A stretch of 64,000 bases of DNA from Ochotona curzoniae (lineage: Eukaryota; Chordata; Mammalia; Lagomorpha; Ochotonidae). Positions 56,941-64,000 of the stretch are shown piece after piece (position 1 is the first letter of the stretch; each line of letters opens with the position of its first letter). Position numbers and translations under genes: made by a program. The notes beneath the pieces are model-generated. The model saw only the letters and a program-made list of their open reading frames with translations. It did not search any database and was not told where the DNA came from. The stretch covers positions 19,769,501 through 19,833,500 of the forward strand of contig NW_024466512.1 of NCBI RefSeq assembly GCF_017591425.1. Direction: 5' to 3'.

Positions 56941-57250
56941 AAAAAAAGTTTTATTTTTATTGAAAAGTCGTATTTACAGAGAAAGAGAGACAGAAAGAAA
57001 GATCTTCCATCCACTGGTTCACTCCCCAAGTGACTGCAAAGGCTGGAGATGAGCTGATCCGAAGCCAGGAACCAGGAGCCTCCCCTAGGTCTCCCACATC
57101 GGTGCAGGGACCCAAGGCCTTGGGCCGTCCTCTACTGCAAGCAGGGAGCTGGAATGGAAGTGGAGCAGCTGGGACACGAATCAGCACCCATATAGGATCC
57201 AGGCACATGGAAGTTGAGGACTTTAGTCACAAGGCTACCACGCCAGACCC
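56941..57250 (-). mobile_element. C-SINE with imperfect TSD
   Basis: 'ttttatttttattgaaaagt' to 'ctaccacgccagaccc'. Flanked by ttcagttactt / ttcaattactt. Confidence 0.92.
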
Positions 57251-57879
57251 TTCAATTACTTCTTAAATGATATACATTTTATTTGATCAAAGTTATAAAT
57301 TTTTATAAAGTTCATACCTAAAAAGAAAAGCTATCATTTTGGGGCATGGGTTGGGGGGACCATTTTATTAATCCTTTCATCCTGACCTATTATGACTATG
57401 AATTCAATTTCTCCTAAACATGATCTTTAGCCAGTTCCAAATGTTTTACAATCTCTGCAGCATCTTTATGACCAAACAAATGTAAGACTCAGATGCAGGC
57501 ATTTTCTGGCTGGGGTACTCCCTGGAAACTGATGACCACTAGGAAAGTAGCCATGCTGCCTGCCACCCTGGTCCCTGAAAGGATTCCTATCCTTTGGAGC
57601 CAGCCAGTCTTGGGACTTTCTCAAAAATAGTGAGGGTACAGATAGGTAATCTTTGAGATAAAGAACCAAGGTTTGCCTGTTTCTACTCACTTCCTTAGGA
57701 GCATGAGTCCAACTGAAAAAACAAGCTGTAGCTTTCTCATGAACTACTCGTAATCAACCTGAACAGGACACAGTGTGGATTTATGGCTTAAATGATGGGG
57801 CAAAATATAGAACACAGGTGACTGTCACATAAGTTTACATGCCTTAAGCTCCACAAACCACACCTAGTATTGTCCTAAG
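57251..57879. other. Unique sequence, nothing called
   Basis: No repeat or exon recognised; a minus-strand 74-codon ORF at 57466-57690 is not supported by anything else. Confidence 0.5.
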
Positions 57880-58130
57880 ACAGACTTAAATTTTAAAAAT
57901 CTTCTTACAAATTTAAAAGTTTTAGTAAAATACCCATAAAAGTTTCCCTTTAAATCATTGTAAGCGTACGATTCGAAGGTATTAAGTATATTTACCTTGC
58001 TATGCAATCATGACTACTATCCATTTCTAGAATTCTCTCATCTTGTAAAACAGAGTCTGGGCTCATTAAACAAGATTTTTCTCCCTCTGTCCAGCCTCTG
58101 CTAACCATGGCTCAATTTGCTTCAGGGGAT
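57880..58130 (+). mobile_element. Ancient L1 (L1M) 3' UTR fragment
   Basis: 'gaaggtattaagtatattta', 'gctatgcaatcatgactact', 'atccatttctagaattctct' and 'catcttgtaaaacagagtct' match the L1M block (ttaagtacattcac ... tgcaaccatcacc ... catcttgcaaaact). Confidence 0.8.
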
Positions 58131-58142
58131 GGAATTTTTCTT

Positions 58143-58453
58143 TAAAGATTTATTCATTTTTATGGAAAAGGCAGGAGAGGAAAAGGATAGGAGAGACAGC
58201 AAGAAAGATCTTCCATCTACTGGTTCACTCCCCAAATGGCCACAACTACAAGAGCTGAGCCAGTCTAAAGCCAGGAGCCTCTTCTGGGTCTTCCAAGTGG
58301 TTATAGGGTCCCAAGGCTTTGGACCATCCTCTGCTGCTTTCCCAGGTCCATAAATATGGGAAGTGGGGCAGCTGGGACAAGAACTGGCACCCATATGGGA
58401 TGCTAGCACTTGCAGACCAAGAATTAGCCAGTTGAACCATAGTGCTGACCCCA
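58143..58453 (-). mobile_element. C-SINE
   Basis: 'aagatttattcatttttatg' to 'gaaccatagtgctgacccc'. Confidence 0.9.
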
Positions 58454-59790
58454 GAGGTCAGGATTTTAACATTGTTGTGAAAATGTAATGTTAAAATGTC
58501 TCCTGCACTTATGCCAGGTTATTGGAGCATGCATTCCTATTGACAAAGTCATTCCTTGCTCTCCAAGATGAATCTCAGTCTGCTAGTGCCTGTTCTCTTC
58601 ATCTCTGCAAAGATCATTCTAATCTTTACCTTCAGTCAAATCAGATCCTCTGGACATAAGGAGGAGTTACTTGGGTCAGCTGTTAAAGCTCATAGAGATT
58701 ATGTCTCCCTCAGCTAGGTCTCACAGTCATTTTCCACTCCAGGAAATGCTCCAGCTGAATTGCACCCTGATTCACACCACACCTTCTGCTCATAGAGTAA
58801 TCACTTTCAATCTCCAGGAGGCAGAATGGACTGGGAATAACTGTTTCTCCCAATCCATGTTCTAGCCTACAGTCTTTCACTCCTTATTTTTGAGTCACTT
58901 CATTCTTCTTGACTCAGTGAACCCACTGTTAACTATAAGCCCTACCACTGGGGACTTGCAATCACAGCTAAGTAAGATCAGTCTTCCCAAAGTGCAATAC
59001 TAAATCTAGACAAAATTGACCAACACAACCACTTAAGCACTCTGAGAATAGAACAGAGGTACACTGTCATAGGAAAAGCAGTTATGTTGGACAAAATGAC
59101 TAAATTTCAGGGAAGAACAATGAGAGCTCAGGGCCTTCTGGCTTGGGGCAGCTCTCTTTCCTCTTGCTGCTGGCTGCTTGTTTGACATAGATTTTCTATT
59201 GAGTCAAGCAAAGTTGTATTAGCAACACCTCAGTCACTGTAAAAGGTTTCCTTTTGGACTGTTTATGACCACAGGGAAGAATGAAGAGCAGAAGGAGTAA
59301 CAATTCACAGGATTTTATAGAAGAATTAATGGTATTTTTATCTTCTCATTTCTTGTCTTCTTTCAAAGGTATGGGATTGTATAAAACAATAATTATAAAT
59401 TGTACTGTTGGGTTTATAACATATATGGACATAATATATGTATATGTGGCAATAAAAGCATCAAAAGGAGAGAAATAAAGATTGAGCAATTTTCATGTTT
59501 TTTAGAAATTATTATTATGAAATAAATTGCAGTAAATTAAGATGTATGATATAGACATTAAATATGAGCCTCAAAAAATAGCTAATATTTTTCAAAATTA
59601 ATAGAGTAATTTAAATGTTATTCTAAAAATATCGAGCACAAAAACAACAGTTAAGGAAAGACAAAAGAATCAAAAACAGTTAACACATAGAAAGCAAACA
59701 GAAAAGATACCAAATATGAACCTAACCATTTCAACAATTACATTAAATGTGATTGATCTATATACTCCACTCAAAATGCCAAGATTATGA
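58454..59790. other. 1.3 kb unique intergenic sequence
   Basis: No repeat or coding exon recognised; 59280-59790 is very AT-rich. Short ORFs (64-84 codons) lack domains. Confidence 0.5.
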
Positions 59791-60040
59791 TGGGCATTTA
59801 GATTAACAGTTAAGATGCTGGATAAAGGATACTCATCCTTGAGTTTACTATTCTGTTTCAGACTCCAGCTTCCTGCTAATGCAGACTCTGGGAAGCAGCA
59901 GTGAGGTTCAAAATGACTGAGCACTGGCTACCCATAGGAGACCTGGATTCTGTGTTGGACTCTTGGGATGAATCAACATATGTGATCTCTCTATTTTTTT
60001 TTATCTACTTTATCCTTCTCTTCCTCTCAAATAAATAGCT
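59791..60040 (+). mobile_element. C-SINE, old copy
   Basis: 'gggcatttagattaacagtt' to 'tcctctcaaataaatagctt'. Confidence 0.75.
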
Positions 60041-60055
60041 TTCAGAATGCAGAAA

Positions 60056-60328
60056 TGGGACCACTGTTTGGTAGAAGGTTAAGATATTGGTTGAATGCCT
60101 GTGTTTCATATCAGACTGCTTGGGTTGAGTCCTGATTCTACTCTTGATTCCAGCTTCCAGATAATGTGTACCTTTGGAGGTAATATCTCAACTACTTGGG
60201 TTCCATGAGGGAGACCTAGATTGAGTTCCTGACTTCCAGTTTGAGACCCAGCTTACTGCAACTGTTGTGGGCATTTGGGGAGTGAACCAATGGATGGAAA
60301 CTCTCTATCTCTCAAATAAATCATTTTA
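60056..60328 (+). mobile_element. C-SINE, old copy
   Basis: 'gggaccactgtttggtagaa' to 'ctatctctcaaataaatcat'. Confidence 0.75.
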
Positions 60329-61139
60329 AAATGCAGATGTCATCAGACAGGATAAAAAGCAAAAGCTATCTATATGCTCTCTACAAAAGACCTTGAATTC
60401 AAAAATGCAAATATATTGAAAGCAAATAGATGGAAAAAGATAAGTTATTCAAACCATAATAACCAGAGAACTTGTCTGGTTATGTTAACATCAGACAAAA
60501 TAGACTTTAAGGTAAGAAATAATACTAGAGAAAAAAGAGGGACATTTCACAATAATAAGGTTTAACATGTCAGGAAGATGTAATAATGAAATGAATATTT
60601 TCACTTAATAGCTAAGCTCAAAACATATAAAGTGAAACAGATATCTATCTTAGAAATAACCCAGGTGCAGAAGGAGGGGGCAAGGTTACTGTCTCCTGAC
60701 AACTCTAAGTCCACTAGCTTTCAAACCACGAGCTTTTGTCCCTCTAGATGGTAATTGTGCATTTAGTTCTTTGGCTCACTCAGAGCTGTATATCCAGCTA
60801 CAGCACTTTCTTGTGTGTGTCCAACATGTACAGAGAAGTGGATTTTTTAAATTAATTGATAAGTGAATAGCATTCTAGGCAAAAAGAGAATGGCAGAAAA
60901 GATTACATATTTTAGGAACTATAAATTGTTCCAAAAATCTCTGGTAGTATTTCTCAAATTGAATTCTGTAGGGTGTTATTAGAATTTGGGGCTCAAATGT
61001 CATATACCTCATTCCTTTCTCAGAAATTCTCAACATGCATTTCTATGTTTAAATCTACTTATTGGACTTCAATTCAAACTTACTTGGTCAGACTTTCATC
61101 AATGTCTTAAGTAGTCCTCAGAAGAGTGTTGGTAGATAC
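60329..61139. other. Unique AT-rich sequence; possible old L1 ORF2 scrap at the left
   Basis: 60340-60580 has an L1-like lexicon ('caggataaaaagcaaaagct', 'acatcagacaaaatagactt', 'aataatactagagaaaaaag') typical of ORF2. The rest is unassigned. Confidence 0.4.
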
Positions 61140-61860
61140 TGGTCTGATATACAGGCAGGATTTGAGGGAGTCTGGGGAGATGAGCCGAGAAAGGTAGGCT
61201 GTGGTCAAGCCAGAGATAGAAACCTGGTATGAAATGATAAGAAATCTGAATGTTACTTTATTGACTATATAAAACTATTGAAGAGATAAGAGAGCAATAT
61301 TATCTAATTCACATTAGAATTTTTATTTATTTTATCTATTCCGGATGTAGAGATAGAGAGGGTTCCTAGCTGTTTGTTCACACCCAATGCTCCTAATGCC
61401 AGGAGCCAAGAACACAATGCAGATCTCCAACATAAATGGCAGAGAGTCACATATTTCAACCATTCCCCCTGCTGCCACAGAATCTGCAATGGAGGAAGCT
61501 GGAATCAGGAACTGAACCAGGACCCTGACACTACTACTCTGACCTAGACATATTGCCCTCCAGGCCAAAGGCCAATCCCTATTCTGTGTTTCACAAGGAT
61601 CATCCTGACAGTGTAGATGTTAAAGTGGAGGAAGGTCAGGCTGGAAGCAGAACACTAGTTAGAAGACAGGGTCAGCAATCTAGACAATTAGTATCGAACA
61701 CTTAGAACAAGGAGGTGAGACTAAGCTAATAACACATTTAGAAAGCAGAATTACTAAGTCTTCATGACTAAGTGTGTGTCATAGTGACAGAGAGGGAGGT
61801 GTCCTTGAAACCCTCCACTATTCTGACTTAGATAATTGATGGTTGGTAATGACCTTTAGA
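61140..61860 (-). mobile_element. L2 LINE remnant, split by a SINE
   Basis: 61602-61665 ('aaggatcatcctgacagtgt' ... 'ggctggaagcagaacactag') matches the bottom strand of L2 near 'ctccacacagcagccagagtgat'. 61240-61290 fits the preceding part. Heavily decayed. Confidence 0.5.
61325..61580 (-). mobile_element. Old SINE inserted in the L2
   Basis: Reverse tail 'tttatttattttatctattc', then 'aatgccaggagccaagaaca' and 'gaactgaaccaggaccctga', ending 'gccaatccct'. The same type as 7631-7870. Confidence 0.55.
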
Positions 61861-62351
61861 CTGCCAGGGAAGAGAAGGATAGAACTGTGGGGGAAGAGGT
61901 TTAATTTAAGGTATTGGGCAGGGGGGTACGGGGGAGGTTCAGTTACAAATTCAGATAAGGGGCTTAGGAGACCAAAAGAATGATTTTAGAAAGCCAAACT
62001 AGAGGAGAGAAAAAAAATAGGACCTAATCAGTATTGAATCCTAGAAAATCAGAAAAAGGATAAAGAAAATAAGAAAAAATATAAGGAAGGTAAAATACCC
62101 ATTGCATTTGAAAACGTGGATGTAATTACTAACCATGGGGGAGAAGTTTCAGTAGAGTTGTAAGGCTGGGGTGAGACTGGTTGAAAACTATGGTGGCTGG
62201 AATTAGATATGTACGTTAGAAAAGCATAGGTGGGAAGGCTTAGGACTCAGACCTACCTTAGCTTCAAATGGAGAACAAGGGAGGAAGTCAGAAGGCAGTA
62301 AAGTGGTAGAGGTTTTCAGAAAGGCTGTTTTCTTTAAAGTGAATGACACAT
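61861..62351. other. Unique G-rich/purine-rich sequence
   Basis: A G-run (61918-61936) and purine-rich stretches; no element recognised. Confidence 0.5.
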
Positions 62352-62665
62352 TGGGCTGGTATTATGGCTCAATTGACAAATCCTCCCCTTAAAAGTGCTG
62401 GGATCCCATTTGGGTACCAGTTTGTGTCCCAGCTACTCCATTTCCCATCCAGCTCCCTTCTTATGACCTGGGAAAGCAACAGAGAATGACCCAAAGCTTC
62501 TCCTACACCCATGTGGAAGACCAGGAAAAAGCTCCTAGCTTCATATTGGTTCAGCTCCAGCTATTATGGCCATTTGGGGAGTGACCAGCAATGAAAGATC
62601 TTTTGCTCTATCTCTCCTCTCTGTAAATCTACCTTTCCAATAAAGAAATATTTTTAAATCGATTA
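62352..62665 (+). mobile_element. C-SINE
   Basis: 'gggctggtattatggctcaa' to 'tttccaataaagaaatattt'. Confidence 0.88.
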
Positions 62666-63244
62666 ATTAAAAATCGAAAATTGAGTTACTCTTAAAGAAT
62701 ACAATCGGTGTGACATTTTTTTTGTCAAGGGGAAGCCAGAGAGAGGGTGCCATCACAGGGGGCTGAGCAAGGTTGTTGAGGAGGCAGAATGACAAATATT
62801 TAAATGATATATACTGCAACAGGGTCATCAATATTTTCTTATTCTCATTTCTTCACCATCCACAGGTGAATATTCCTAAGACACAGTTTTTAGGATAGAT
62901 TTGATAAACTGCATAGAAAATATTTTGTACATATTTTTGTGCTCTCTACCATAGTATATTTGATGTGGTATATCATAGGGATTACTATAGCTTTTAATTC
63001 ATCAAGTCATTCCTGTGATCAATCATCAATAACACTCAATTGCTTTCAAGGAATAAAAGGAGAAGCCAATTGGAGTCTTTCAGAATCTAGCTAAACCCTC
63101 AGTCTTCAGCTGGCTTCCAAAGAATTCTCTTTAGCCAGGCTACTATGTTGCTTTGCTTTCCCCACCCCCAACACATACACAGATGCACACTTTTGGTCCT
63201 CCTGCTGCTTTGCTCCCACTCCATCAGAGTGTTGTATTCCTCTT
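62666..63244. other. Unique sequence, nothing called
   Basis: No repeat or exon recognised. Confidence 0.5.
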
Positions 63245-63725
63245 TAGGACAGTGACACTAAGAATAAAATCCCCAATCTATCATGGCCTACAAAGTCCTT
63301 TGCATGTGCCTTCTGCCAGGTTCTCCAATTGCATACGCAGCAGCTCTCCCAATCCAATCTCTCTCTCTCTCTCTGTCTCTCTTTCCTGTCCTTGAACAGG
63401 GAGTTCTTTCCTACCTCCAGACATTTCCCCTTGCTGTAACTGCTGCCTGGAAGCTTCCTTAGCTCTTTGCATGGCTGGCTCCTTCTTATCGTTCAGGTCT
63501 CAGCCTGAATGCCACTTCATCTTATTTGATGAAAATAGATCTATGTAAACATCTATACATGAGCAGACATACTATAGCTATTCCCTTCAAGACACCAAGA
63601 ATAATCTGTACTTATTTTGTTTGTTTATTTTCCATAACTGAATGGCAACTTCATGAAAGTTGGAACTCCATTTGTCTTATACATGGTGCCTAGAACAGAG
63701 CCTGGCAAGTAATTTAAAAATATGT
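63245..63725 (+). mobile_element. L2 LINE 3' region
   Basis: 'tcatggcctacaaagtcctt', 'tgctgtaactgctgcctgga', 'ttgcatggctggctccttct', 'gttcaggtctcagcctgaat' and 'gcctagaacagagcctggca' follow the L2 3' consensus closely over about 450 bp. Confidence 0.9.
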
Positions 63726-63728
63726 GTA

Positions 63729-63985
63729 ATCCTGGCTGCTCCACTTCCCACCCAGCTCACTGCTAGTGGCCTGGGAAAGCAATCAAGGACGGCTGAAAGC
63801 CTTGGGACCCTGCAACCATATGGGAGACCTGGAGGAAGTTCGTGGCTCCTGGCTTCAGATCGGCAAGCACTGGCCATTGCGGTCACTTGGGGAGTGAATC
63901 GCTGGACGGAAGATCTTCCTCTCTGTTTCTCCTCCTCTCTGTATATCTGACTTTACAATAAAAATTAAATAAATATTTTTAAAAG
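63729..63985 (+). mobile_element. C-SINE, 5'-truncated
   Basis: It starts at 'taatcctggctgctccactt' without the head and ends 'acaataaaaattaaataaat'. It sits exactly at the L2 3' end. Confidence 0.9.
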
Positions 63986-64000
63986 TATATGTAATGACAT

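Overview
The window is mammalian nuclear DNA, very probably from a lagomorph and more likely a pika (Ochotona) than a rabbit. The main evidence is about 85 copies or fragments of the tRNA-derived lagomorph C-SINE in every state of decay. The youngest copies (for example 4650, 36762, 37210, 52519) have a GC-rich head with 'gtggcgcaagtggttaaag', which differs from the rabbit C-repeat head as I remember it. Ancient mammalian repeats (MIR, L2, old L1M, MER5A) fill much of the rest. Nothing bacterial or phage-like is present. Nearly all short ORFs are chance frames or SINE translations.

The only protein-coding exon I can defend is on the minus strand at 17064-17213. It is the first coding exon of SLK (STE20-like serine/threonine kinase): 50 codons from ATG to the glycine-rich loop [10 protein letters not shown], followed by a consensus splice donor. 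It lies in a CpG island (about 16925-18345) that holds the 5' UTR and promoter. Positions 1-17063 are therefore the 5' part of SLK intron 1, and about 18.3-64 kb is upstream intergenic DNA. From memory, the human neighbour on that side is STN1, but no STN1 exon is visible here.

Region by region. 0-17 kb: intron 1, with C-SINEs, an L2 reverse-transcriptase fossil (9.6-10.7 kb), two blocks of GC-rich short tandem repeats probably from L1-like elements, and a 36-nt U2 snRNA fragment with a perfect 14-bp target-site duplication (TSD). 17-18.3 kb: SLK promoter and exon 1. 18.7-33 kb: old L1M fragments, an RPL27A processed pseudogene split by a SINE, MIR, L2, MER5A and a long GGAA microsatellite. 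33.8-34.4 kb: a repeat-free block, a candidate conserved regulatory element. 34.5-44 kb: dense SINEs, including a close inverted pair of young copies. 44-53 kb: an RPS28 pseudogene, old L1, two LTR-like segments and a recent 427-bp tandem duplication. 53-64 kb: mostly single-copy DNA with an 83-bp direct repeat, a U6 snRNA pseudogene, L2 and scattered SINEs.

No undescribed gene system was found. The most useful items to check are the two repeat-poor blocks, the tandem duplication, the U2 fragment and the unassigned repeats. Repeat boundaries were judged by eye and may be off by about 10-20 bases (more for ancient repeats).
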